A stretch of 64,000 nt of DNA from Vreelandella sulfidaeris (lineage in GTDB: Bacteria > Pseudomonadota > Gammaproteobacteria > Pseudomonadales > Halomonadaceae). Shown one piece after another: positions 40,743-50,862 of the stretch; position 1 is the first letter of the stretch; the number at the start of each line of letters is the position of its first letter. The notes below the pieces were generated by a model that saw nothing but the letters and a program-made list of their open reading frames with translations, was not told where the DNA came from and made no database searches. Position numbers and translations under genes: made by a program. The stretch is from contig AP019514.1 in NCBI GenBank assembly GCA_007182875.1, positions 372,001-436,000 of the forward strand, in the 5' to 3' direction.

Positions 40743-40814
40743 TCAGCTAAGCCAGAACCACCACACAATCAGTGCGATTAATCCCACGCCTGCCAAATTG
40801 ACCAATACACTCAT
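40743..40814 (-). CDS. 23-residue single-helix membrane micropeptide coupled to copA
   Basis: Reads [20 protein letters not shown] plus WLS, then TGA. Nearly all residues fit one transmembrane helix with a Trp-rich (WWFW) end at the membrane border. The start codon overlaps the copA stop as ATGA, and AGGAGGAAG lies seven bases upstream, so translation is well supported. The sequence resembles the N-terminal membrane anchor of cupredoxin-domain proteins that often accompany CopA, but no cupredoxin follows; the downstream bases show no open continuation. It may be an accessory subunit, similar in size to KdpF of the Kdp ATPase, or a remnant of a longer gene. Confidence 0.7.
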   Translation of the reverse strand: MSVLVNLAGVGLIALIVWWFWLS

Positions 40815-43387
40815 GAGACTTCCTCCTGGCTGGCTTTCCACCGCCGCAAGCGGTTAGCGTTACTGACCACGGTAATGGAAGAGAGCGACATCGCGGCCCC
40901 GGCTATCATCGGCGAAAGCAGCGTGCCGGTGAACGGATAAAGCACCCCTGCAGCGATAGGGATACACAGCACGTTATAGCCAAACGCCCCACCAGGTTCT
41001 GCTTAATATTGCGCAATGTGGCACGGCTGATCTCGATGGCTGACGCCACCCCGTGCAGCGAGCCACGCATGAGCGTTATTCCCGCGCTTTCAATCGCTAC
41101 ATCGGTGCCTTGTCCAATCGCAAAGCCCACATTTGCTCGGGCCAGCGCGGGGGCATCATTGATGCCATCACCCACCATACCGACGATTTCCCCCGCCTGT
41201 TGACGGCGCTCGATCTCTGCGTGTTTGTCTTCAGGCAACAGGCCCGCGCGAAACTCATCGATGCCCACTTCCCCGGCAATGGCTTTGGCGGTGTGCTCGT
41301 TATCGCCGGTTAACATCACGATGGTTAAGCCGTCTTTTGCAGGCGCTTGATCGCGGCCACGGTATCGTGGCGCAGCGGGTCGCTGACGCCAAACAGTGCG
41401 GCCAGCTTGCCATCCACCGCTAAGTACACCAGCGTGCGTGCCTGTTCTTCCAGGGCACGGGCTTGATCTTTACCTGCGTTAAGATCGACCCCTGCCTCCT
41501 TAAGCAGGCGTGCATTGCCCAGCAGCAGTGCTTTTCCATCAGGCGTCTGGGCTTTCACCCCGCCGCCGGTCACGCTATCGAAATGCGCTATATCAGCAAC
41601 TGGGGCATCATTTTCCTGGGCGTAATTCATCAGCGCCGCCGCCAAGGGGTGCTCAGAGCCACGCTCGAGTGCATGCACTAAACTGAGTGCGGTGGATTGC
41701 TCGACGCCAAACAACTGCGCGTCGGTGACGCTGGGCTTGCCCTGGGTGAGCGTGCCGGTTTTATCGACGACTAACGTGGTCAGCTTGCTGGCGGTTTGCA
41801 GCGCCTCACCGCTGCGCACCAGCACCGTGCTCTGCCGCTTGCCAACGCCAATCATGGTCGAGATGGGCGTGGCCAGGCCAAGGGCGCAGGGGCAGGCAAT
41901 AATCAGTACGGTGGTCGCCGTGACCAACATATGGATGACTTGTGGGACAGGCCCCAGGTTGAACCACAACAGCGCCGTCAGTACGGCAATGATCATTACC
42001 GAAGGCACAAACACACTGGATACCTGGTCGGCGAGCTCGCCAATCGGTGGACGGGAGTTCTGAGCACTGGCTACCTGTTCGGTAATCTGCCCCAGCCGGG
42101 TGTCGGTACCTACCCGCGTTGCTTGATATACCAACCCACCGCGGCCATTCACCGTGCCTGCGCTAACCTCATCACCGACGTGCTTGGCCACTGGTAATGG
42201 CTCACCGGTGAGCATCGACTCGTCGATATGGCTTTGGCCTTCCATCACTTGGCCATCCACGGGCAGGCGTTCGCCAGGACGCACGCGAACGTGGTCGCCA
42301 GCACGCACGGCATCAATCTCAATCTCTTGCTCATGACCGTCGCGAATCACCCGTGCGGTTCGGCTTTGCAAATCAAGCAGGCGCTTTAAGGCATTACTGG
42401 TACGGCCTCGGGCGCGTAGCTCCAATGCATTGCCGAGCAGAATCAGCCCGATCACCATGGCGGAGGCTTCAAAATAGATGCCCTGGGCAACATCCGGCAG
42501 CCATGGCGCGAACAGCACGACCGCCATGGAGTACAACCAAGCGGTACCGGTGCCCATGGCGACCAGTGTGTCCATATTGGCTTGGTGGTGTTTAAGGTTC
42601 TTCCAGGCATTAACGAAAAAGTGGCGCCCCGGGAAGGCTAGAATGCCCAGGGTGAGCAGGCCAATAACTAACCAGTAGAGGCGACCCAGCCCCATCGGGT
42701 GAGGGGTGGAAAAGAACATGCTCAACATCAGCGGAATTGCCAGTGCCAGCGAAATTGCGCTGCCGCGCAGCTCGGCGCTGATAGGTCTTAGCATCCTGTT
42801 CTGCGCGGGTGCGTTCGGCTTCGCGCATATCCACAATCGGTTCTGCCCCATAGCCCACCGCCTCTACGGCGGCGATCAATGCCTGAGGTTCAGCACTGCC
42901 GAATACCTGGGCAGAGTGACTGCCAAAATTCACGCTGGCGGTATCGACACCCTCGGTGCGCTCAAGCGCCTTCTGAACGCTTTTGACGCAGCTGGCGCAG
43001 GTCATGCCGCTAATCGCCAGGCGTTGTTTCTTGCCCTTGCCCTTGAAAAAGGGAATGGGCGTTGGTGGTTTTTTCAGTATCAGTATCGACGGCTGCGGGA
43101 TCTGCTTTGCTAGTCGCTTCGCTTGTGTCTGCTTCCTCTACCGTCATGTCGGCTGGCGAATAGCCAGCCTCTTTCAATCGTTGATCAAGCTCGGCGCTGG
43201 TTAAGGTTGATATAACCTCAAGGCGTTTTTCGCTAGGCGTGCCGGTCACCTCAGCATTGGGGTCGACGTTATGAATCGCCTCGCGCATGCGCTTAACACA
43301 GCCTTGGCAGCTCATGCCTGGAATGGTTCGTGTGGCGACGCCAGGGTTGATTGGATTGGTAGTGTTCAGGCCAGAGGAGTCGCTCAT
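40811..43387 (-). CDS. copA: Copper-exporting P1B-type ATPase CopA, frame broken
   Basis: Inner-membrane Cu(I) efflux ATPase. Two N-terminal metal-binding HMA domains ([11 protein letters not shown] and [11 protein letters not shown]), with an acidic Asp/Glu/Thr linker between. Actuator motif TGEPLPV, TM6 metal motif [11 protein letters not shown], phosphorylation motif [19 protein letters not shown] in the N domain and [10 protein letters not shown]. Frame breaks near 43040, near 42785, near 41330 and near 40990. Corrected length is about 859 residues. ATG 43387 follows AAGGAGACCCC and overlaps the MerR gene by four bases (ATGA). The same promoter drives regulator, pump and micropeptide. Confidence 0.95.
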
Positions 43388-43810
43388 GGGGTCTCCTTGG
43401 TAGATGGTGAGTCAGGAAAGCTTTCAATTAAGCGGCACACACTGTGCCCGTCGGGCGTGCCGTCAGGCATATGCTGCCAACTGGCCAGCGCGTGCTCCAT
43501 GCGTTCGGCGAGTGCCTCAAGTTCAGCAATGCGCGCCCGAATTTGGGGCAGTCGACTAGTGAGTAGATCACGTACTAATGGGCACGGAGAATCGCCTTGG
43601 TCGGCGTGGGTCAGAATGTCGCGAATTTCAGCCACGCTAAAGCCTAACTTGCGTGCCCTCTGAATAAAGCGTAGCCGCTCTAGGTCAGTGTCTGAAAAAG
43701 TTGATAGCCATTATCAGGGTGCCGCTGGGGGCAAGAAGCTGCTCACGAGCGTAATGGCGCACGGTTTCAGCGGTAACACCGCCCCGTTTTGCAAGCTCGT
43801 TAACTTTCAT
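43384..43810 (-). CDS. MerR-family metal regulator (CueR-like), frame broken
   Basis: About 143 residues. Helix-turn-helix MKVNELAKRGGVTAETVRHYA, then the YQLFSDTDLERLRFIQRARKLGFSVAEIRDIL block in another frame, and a C-terminal dimerisation helix. Two likely ligand cysteines stand in DSPCPLVRDLL and GHSVCRLIE, so a soft metal, most simply Cu(I), is expected from the copA coupling; the motif differs from the CueR C-x7-C loop. The frame breaks near 43725-43735. ATG 43810 after AGGGAG. The divergent-looking operator at 43858-43878 lies 48 bases upstream. Confidence 0.88.
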
Positions 43811-43849
43811 GGCCTATTCTCCCTGACCGGTTAAATAATAGTCGATTAG

Positions 43850-43881
43850 AGTGTAAAACCTATGGGTAACCCATAGGTCAA
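43850..43881 (-). promoter_or_regulatory. MerR-type promoter/operator with 20-bp spacer
   Basis: On the minus strand -35 TTGACC (43881-43876), then 20 bases, then -10 TACACT (43855-43850). A perfect dyad ACCTATGGG-TAA-CCCATAGGT (43858-43878) fills the spacer. The overlong spacer with a central palindrome is the known architecture of MerR/CueR-activated promoters, and it points to the merR-copA operon. Confidence 0.82.
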
Positions 43882-43933
43882 GAGGCTTTGGTCGTCGGAT
43901 AGTCTGTCAGCCAAAATGACTAAAACACTGATT

Positions 43934-43985
43934 TAAAACGACCGTGCGACTAATGTATAAGGTAAAAATGAAATAAAACGACCGT
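43934..43985 (+). promoter_or_regulatory. Pair of direct repeats TAAAACGACCGT upstream of the FadL-like gene
   Basis: The 12-mer occurs at 43934-43945 and 43974-43985, exactly 40 bases apart, about four helical turns. A possible -10 TATAAG lies between the copies. The rest of 43882-44087 contains no gene. Confidence 0.5.
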
Positions 43986-44087
43986 TTGCCCTTGAACCTT
44001 TGGCGCCGTTGAGAGAAAACAGTCATGTAGAAAATAACGAGGGTGGATCGACGGTATCCACCGGATCATCGGGAAGAGAGGCCCACT

Positions 44088-45454
44088 ATGAATAATAAAT
44101 TTAATAAGCTCACCCTGGCTGCTGCCATCACAGCCGCCTTCGCCAGCCAAGCCCACGCGGGCGGGTACCAAATCAATGAGCAGAGCGTGAGTGGGCAGGG
44201 CTACGGCCATGCAGGACGCAGCTCGAACATTCATGATGCAACGATTGTGTATGGCAACCCAGCGGGTATGTCGTTTCTAGATCGTGCGCAAATTACGGCG
44301 GGTGGTACTTATTTAAACGTTAATAGTGACATTAGTAATGTCAGCTCTTCCCGCTCCGGGGCTCTTGTTGATACAGATGCAGGGGGTAATGTTACTGGCG
44401 TCATACCTTTCAGTGGTTCAGTTTCTGGTTCTAATGACGGTGATATGGTTCCAGGTACGCTTATTCCTTTTGCCTTCTATGCGCACCCAGTGAATGAACA
44501 GCTAGCATTTGGCTTCGGTGTGTATGCGCCGTTCGGTTCAAAAACTGATTACGAAGACAGTTTCCAAGGCCGTAATCAAGGAAATTACACCGAAGTGAAG
44601 GTAATGACGGCTCAGCCAACCGTTTCTTATCGCTTTACCGAACAGTGGTCGGTTGGCGCAGGTGTTACTTATAATCGCGTAGAAGGTGAGCTTCATCGAC
44701 AGGTTCCGGTTTCAGTGCCCGGTAATCCTTTAATGGATCCTATGGTAACTGAAGTAGATTCAAGGGGTTGAGGGGGGACGATGAGGCTTGGGGCTATAAC
44801 TTGGGGGTGATTTACCAGCCGGTACCTGAAACAACACTAGGTTTAACTTATCGCTCAAAAGTGGATTTCAATCTGGAAGGCGGTTTTACAGCGAGCTCGC
44901 CGGTGTTAGATCAACTGGGAGTCGGTACGGTAACGGATACTGCCGCATTAGATTTAACCACACCTGAAACGGTCAATTTCTCTTTAACGCAGCAGATGAC
45001 CGATAATCTCAAGCTTATGTTTGGTGCGTCTTGGGCGCGATGGAGTCAATTCGACCAGATTCTGGTGACCGGCAGCGATCGGCCTTTAATTACCGATGAG
45101 CAGCAGAACTATTCCAACGCGTGGGCGTTTTCTACTGGTGGTGAATATCAGCTAACTCCGCAGTTGGCTCTACGGGCAGGGGTAGCGCTGGATTTTACTC
45201 CGACTCAAGACTCTACACGCAGCGTGCGTATACCGTCAGATGATCGCCGCATTTTTTCCATTGGCGCGGGTTGGAGCCCCACACCCGATCTAACATTGGA
45301 TGTAGCTTACTCTTACTTGACCGAACGTAGCACTCAGGTGAATCAAACTAAAACTGATGATCTTCTTGGGACTGGGCCTATCACTTCAAACTACTCAGCC
45401 GACTACAAAAATGAAGCCCATGGCTTTGGCGCGCAGCTAACCTATCGGTTCTAA
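44088..45454 (+). CDS. FadL/TodX-type outer membrane porin, frame broken
   Basis: About 455 residues. Signal peptide LTLAAAITAAFASQAHA; mature N-terminus GGYQINEQSVSGQGYGHAGRSS and YGNPAGMSFL, the hatch signature of the FadL family. GTLIPFAFYAHPVNEQLAFGFGVYAPFG, SYRFTEQWSVGAGVTYN and the end FGAQLTYRF with terminal Phe are typical beta-barrel elements. Carries hydrophobic compounds such as long-chain fatty acids across the outer membrane. The frame breaks near 44763-44783, where two G runs appear too long (SRG* instead of SRVEGDDEAW). Confidence 0.92.
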
Positions 45455-45481
45455 GGCGTAAGAGTATTCCAGAACGACCCA

Positions 45482-45506
45482 AACCCGGCTCCGGCCGGGT
45501 TTTTTT
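45482..45506 (+). terminator. Intrinsic terminator of the FadL-like gene
   Basis: AACCCGGC / GCCGGGTT with loop TCCG, followed by a run of seven T; 27 bases after the stop codon. Confidence 0.93.
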
Positions 45507-45536
45507 ATTAAAGAGCACTCATCGTTACGCTGTCGC

Positions 45537-47140
45537 TTATGTCGCGGGGCTATCCAGGAAAGCCGCGCGCATCAGCTCTTGGGTATAAGTCTCGCGGGGA
45601 ATTGAACAGTGATTGGGTGTCGTTTTGCTCGATGATTTCGCCTTGGCGCATGACGATGACCTCATCGGCCAGTGCGCGCACTACGGCGAGGTCATGGCTG
45701 ATAAATAAGTAGGTCAACCCATGGCGTTGTTGTAAATCGCGTAACAGTTCAATGACGGTCATTTGGACTGAACGGTCAAGCGCCGAGGTCGGTTCGTCAA
45801 GCAGTAGGAACTCAGGCTTGACGACCAAGGCTCGGGCAATGGCAATCCGCTGCCGCTGACCACCCGAAAACTCATGTGGGTATCGATGACGGTGGGCGGG
45901 GTCCAGGGCAACTTCCTCAAGGGCTTGGATAACCTCGGCATCGCGTTCGGCGCGGCCGAGTAGCGGCTGGTGAACGCGTAATCCCTCGCCAATAATTTCA
46001 CCCACGGTCATGCGTGGTGAAAGCGAGCCAAAAGGGTCTTGAAAGACAACTTGCATGCGCGCTCGCAGCGGACGCATTCCCGCTCGGTCAAGTTGGGCAA
46101 CGTCGATATCATCGAAACGTACCTTGCCGTGGCTTTTACCAGCCGAAGCAGCGCGCGGCCAAGGGTAGTTTTGCCTGAGCCCGATTCGCCCACAATACCC
46201 AGGGTTTGGCCTTTGCGCAGGGTGAGATCGATGTTTTCACCGCTTCAAAATAGCGGTTAGGGCCAAACAGGCGCTTTTTGAGGGGAAAGCGAACACCAAC
46301 GTGTTGCGCGGTGAGCAGAATGGGGGTTGAGTCGGGAACGGGGGCTTATGGCCACTTGGGTTGGCGTCAATCAGCATCCGGGTATAGGCGTGCTGGGGGA
46401 ATTGAAACAACGCCTTGGTAGCGCCTGATTCGACGATTTCGCCATGTTGCATGACGCACACGCTATCGGCTAGGTGGCGGACAACCCCAAGGTCGTGAGT
46501 GATAAACAGGATCGCCATGCCGTAGCGGGCCTGAAGATCTTTCAGCAGCGCAAGAATCTGCGCCTGGACGGTGACATCCAGGGCGGTGGTCGGCTCATCG
46601 GCAATTAGTAGCTGAGGCTCGCAAGCCAGCGCCATGGCAATCATTACCCGCTGCCGCTGGCCACCGGAGAGTTCGTGGGGTAGCTGTCAATGCGGCGCTT
46701 GGGCTCGGGAATCCCCACTTGTTCGAGCAGCTCTACTACCCGCAGGTAGGCATTGTTGCCCTGGGCGTGTGCTTATGCAGGACTTCACGAATCTGCCTGC
46801 CTACGCGATGCATGGGATTGAGCGAGGTCATCGGCTCCTGGAAGATCATGGAGATCTCATTGCCACGAATGGCCCGCAGACGCTTGCGGTTGACGGTGAT
46901 TAAATTCTCATCGCCCGAGCCGCCATGCCAGCGGATGGTGCCGCTGGCGCGCGCCAGCTCGGGGAGTAGGCCCATCGCGGCAGTCGATGTGATCGACTTG
47001 CCCGAGCCAGATTCACCGACTAACGCCAACGTTTCGCCTTGATGAAGGGTAAAGCTAACGTCTTTGACAGCGGTAACGGTTCCATTGGGAAGATCGAAGT
47101 CAACCCGCAGGCGGTCAAATTCTAGCAATGGCTCTGACAT
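45537..47140 (-). CDS. Fused dual ABC ATPase of a peptide transporter (YejF/DppDF-like), frame broken
   Basis: Two ABC domains in one chain of about 535 residues, as in E. coli YejF (529). First domain: Walker A GESGSGKS, signature LSGGQRQR, Walker B LLIADEPT. Second domain: [38 protein letters not shown] and [12 protein letters not shown]. Several frame breaks: near 46740-46680, 46340, 46250, 46090-46070 and 45580. The true stop is TAA at 45537. Start ATG 47140 with AAGGAACC. Last gene of a four-gene oppA-B-C-F-like operon on the minus strand. Confidence 0.9.
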
Positions 47141-47173
47141 GAAGGTTCCTTGCTTTTGCTAGCGAGTTTTTTG

Positions 47174-48058
47174 TTAACGTGTTTTGGGATCAAGGGCGTC
47201 ACGCAGGCCGTCGCCGAGAAAGTTTAGGCACAGCAGCGTGATCGCTAGAAATACAGAGGGGATAATCAGCATCCACGGCGCTGTCTCCATCATGTCTTTG
47301 CCTTCACTGATTAATACGCCCCAGCTGGTCAAAGGCTCTTGAACGCCGAGGCCAAGAAACGAGAGAAAGCTTTCCAGCAAAATGACTTTGGGAACGGTGA
47401 GGGTCACATAGATGATAACGGGGCCGATGGCATTGGGAATCAGATGGCGTGTGACGATCTTAAAGCTGCTAACACCTAATGCATGGGCGGCTTCAACGAA
47501 TTCACGGCGCTTTAGAGCGAGTACCTGTCCGCGCACAATGCGCGACATGTCTAGCCATTCAACGGCGCCAATGGCGGCGTAGATCAGTAGGATATTCCGC
47601 CCAAACACCACCATCAGCAGGGATGACCATGAACATGAAGGGCAGCGAGTACATGATGTCGACAAAGCGCATCATCAGGTTGTCGACTCGGCCCCCACGT
47701 AGCCGGCAATTGCACCGTAAAGTACCCCGATAACCAAAGAAACAAGGGTCGCTACCAAGGCAACAGAGAGTGAAATCTGTCCACCATGCAATACCCGAGT
47801 GAGCAAGTCTCGGCCGTTGGCGTCAGTACCTGCATAGTGGCCACTTTCGATGCTGGGCGGGGCCAGGAAGGCGTTCCAATCCACTTCATCAAGTGCCCAG
47901 GGCGTTAGCCAGGGACCAAACAAGCAGGCCAGGGCAATGACGACGAGGAGCACAAGGCTGGCGGTTGCTGCACTGTTTTGGCGAAGCCGTCGCCACGCTT
48001 CACGCCCCAGACTATTACTGGCGGCAGGCGGGATCGACGTTGCATTATTCATTATCAT
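47174..48058 (-). CDS. Peptide ABC transporter permease (OppC/DppC-like), frame broken
   Basis: About 295 residues with six membrane helices: TASLVLLVVIALACLFGPWL, GTDANGRDLLTRVLHGGQISLSVALV, then the EAA loop EAAHALGVSSFKIVTRHLIPNAIGPVI that docks the ATPase, and the end LNFLGDGLRDALDPKTR. Breaks near 47680 and near 47620. It overlaps the upstream permease gene by 14 bases, so translation is coupled. Confidence 0.9.
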
Positions 48059-48973
48059 AGCGAATCTGCGGGTCCAGAGCCGAGTAGAGTAAATCGACGA
48101 TTAGGTTGAGAAGTACGATCAAACCGCCGTAAAAAACGACAGTGCCCATCACCAAGGTGTAATCTCGATTGAGCGCCGCCTGGACGAAATAACGGCCAAT
48201 ACCGGGTATGCCGAAAATCTGCTCAATCACCACTGAGCCGGTAATAATCCCAGCAATGGCGGGTCCTAGGTAGGAGATAACCGGAAGCATTGCCGGACGC
48301 AGGGCGTGACGAAAGATGACTTCGCTCTCGCTAAGGCCTTTGGCTCTGGCCGTGCGAACAAAGTGACTACTTAGCACTTCAATCATGCTGGCGCGCATCA
48401 TCCGTGCAATATACGCAATCTGCTGAATAGAAAGGGCCACGACGGGGAGGATCATGTTTTTCCAATGGCCATCGTTCCAACCACCGACGGGTAACCAAGC
48501 CAGAAAGACGCCGAATACCAGCGCGAGTAGCGGGGCAACCACAAAGTTGGGAACAGCCACCCCGGCCAGCGCTGTCCCCATTACCATATAGTCAACGGTG
48601 GAATTGCGTTTAAGAGCGGCAATAACCCCCATGGGGATACCCGTTAGAAGCGCAAGACCGATTGCCCACAAACCAAGTTCGAGGCTGACAGGAAAGCCTT
48701 GAGCGACGAGCTCGGTGACTGAAAAATCCTTGTATTTGAACGAGGGGCCAAGATCGCCTTGAAGCAGGTTCCCCATATAGGTGAAATATTGATCCCAGAT
48801 GGGCTTGTCCAGGCCGTAAGAGGCCATTAAATTGGCCTCGATTTCAGGCGGGAGTTGACGTTCGCCGTCGAAAGGCCACCAGGGGCCAAGTGCATTAAAA
48901 AGAACGACAGGGTAATGACGATCCACAGTGTCGGGATCGCCTGAAGTAAGCGTTTCAACGTGTAGCTAAGCAT
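48045..48973 (-). CDS. Peptide ABC transporter permease (OppB/DppB-like), one frameshift
   Basis: About 309 residues: MLSYTLKRLLQAIPTLWIVI then the PGGPFDGERQLPPEI loop, six helices, and the EAA motif TARAKGLSESEVIFRHALRPAMLPVI. The end LLYSALDPQIRY is standard for OppB. The frame breaks near 48900, one C missing in the Gly-Gly-Pro stretch. ATG 48973 is the family start; the frame reaching 48926 alone is incomplete. Confidence 0.92.
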
Positions 48974-49053
48974 TAGCGGGCCTCGCTCCTCAGGCCGAAG
49001 CCTGAGGATGTAACGGCAGTCAGTCGTGGTAGAGAGCGACGGATTGAAGGGAA

Positions 49054-50635
49054 TTAATTATCGAAGTGAATCCAGCGTGAGCGGTGGATATCTTCAATAT
49101 TAGTTTCCCAGCCACTTAAGTCGGGACTGACAAGGTTGCGCGAGACGTAGTAGTAGATGGGCAATGTTGCGCTGTCTTCCAATGCGATAGTCTCTGCCTC
49201 GGCCATGATGTCGGCTCGCTCCTCAAGGTCCTGGGTATTCGCAGCTTCGCTCATCAACGCATCGAATTCAGGCGAGCTGTAGGCGCCGTAGTTATTCGAT
49301 ACGCCGCTTTCCAACAGGCTTAAAAAGTTTTGGGCGTCATTGTAGTCACCGATCCAGCCAGCACGGGCAACGTCGAAGTCGCCTTGGCGAATATCCGCAT
49401 AGTGAACGGCAACTTCCGAATTATAAAGCTCCACCCTCAACGCCTAGGGGCTTCCACATGGCGGCAATGGCGATGGCGACCTTGCGATGATCTTCGCTGG
49501 TGTTATAGCGCAGCATAAGCTCCAGCGGATTATCCGGGCCGTAGCCCGCCTCTTGGAGTAATTCCTGGGCGCGCTCTAGTCGCTCATCCTGGGATAGGTC
49601 GGCGAAGCTAGCGGTAGGGCCTTCATAGTGGCTAACATTAGGTGGAACGAAACTATAAGCAGGTACTTCACCCGTACCGAGTATTTGGTCGGTAATGACT
49701 TCACGGCGAACGGCTAGACTAAGGGCTTCACGTACACGCGGGTCAGCGGTCGCATGGCCATCTCGGGCATTGAAAGCGTAGTAATAGATGCCGAGATAGG
49801 GCGCTACCTGAACGGCGTCGGGCAGGTTATCCTGCAACCAGTCGTACTGCTGGGTGGGAAACTCACGAGCGATATCGATCTCGCCTGCGCGGAAGCGGTT
49901 CAGTGCCGTGTTGCGCTCCTCGATAGGAAAGTACACGACTTCCTCGAGCGCGACATTGTCAACGTCGTGAAAATGGGGGTTACGCGATGCCGTGATGCGC
50001 GTTTGTGACTGCCATTCCTCCAGTTGAAAAGCGCCGTTGGAGACCATGTTATCTGGGCGTGACCATTCATTACCATGCGCTTCCACCGTGTGGCGTGGCA
50101 CCGGATAGGCGGTATAGTGGGAAAGCTGATCTAAAAAGTAGGGTGTTGAACGTTCAAGGGTGATTTGTAGGGGTGGTCGCGTCTAATGCTTCAACACCCA
50201 GCGTGCTTGGCTCGGCGTCACCTGCATATACCGTTTCGGCATTTTTAATCGGATACAACAGATAGGCATAATCAGCGGCGGTGGCTGGCGATAATATGCG
50301 CTGAAAAGCGAAAACAAAGTCATCAGCAGTAACCGGCTCACCGTCCGACCACTTGGCATCGTCTCTCAGTTTGAAGGTGTAAACCGTGCCGTCATCGGAG
50401 ATTTTCCACGACTCTGCAACGCCGGGAATGCGGCTACCATCAGCGGCTTCAGTGACCAGTCCTTCAAAAGATCACCCACCACATCGTTTTCCCAGGTGCC
50501 GCTAATTTTATGCGGATCGAGCGATGCCGGTTCACCCATAATGGCTAAGCGAAGCGTATCTGCCTGAAGAGGGGTGGCAACGCTAAACGCCAACGCCAGC
50601 GCTACAGGGCCCATAAGAGTGCGAGTTTTAGTCAT
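49054..50635 (-). CDS. Periplasmic oligopeptide-binding protein (OppA/MppA-like), frame broken
   Basis: About 527 residues (OppA 543). Signal peptide PVALALAFSVATPLQA, then LRLAIMGEPASLDPHKISGTW, the SBP family 5 start. SNGAFQLEEWQ, PRVREALSLAVRREVI and DFDVARAGWIGDYNDAQNFL are characteristic of the OppA group. Breaks near 50455, near 50170, near 50100 and near 49440. Gives specificity to the transporter; peptides such as murein tripeptide are possible ligands. Start 50635 with GGAGGGAAC. Divergent from prfB; 50636-50862 holds only promoter sequence. Confidence 0.92.
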
Positions 50636-50862
50636 AGTGTTCCCTCCAAAATTGTTCTAATACGGTTGTTTGACTATGGGGTACTTGTTTAAGTACTAAC
50701 ATCGCTGAAAAGCAGGCGTCTATCAGAAATTACACATGTAGCTATGCGGAATTTCGATAATGACGGAGCGCATGGTTGTTGGAAGCCAATTTAGCTACAC
50801 TATGCGTTTTTCTAATCGTGCACCTTTGTACGGTCAGACACAGACAACGCTAGGGCCACTCC

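Noticed and set aside
45537-50635. The peptide transporter as a siderophore or nickel importer
   Set aside because: The OppA-like binding protein, OppB/OppC permeases and fused dual ATPase fit peptide uptake; no metallophore synthesis genes are near.
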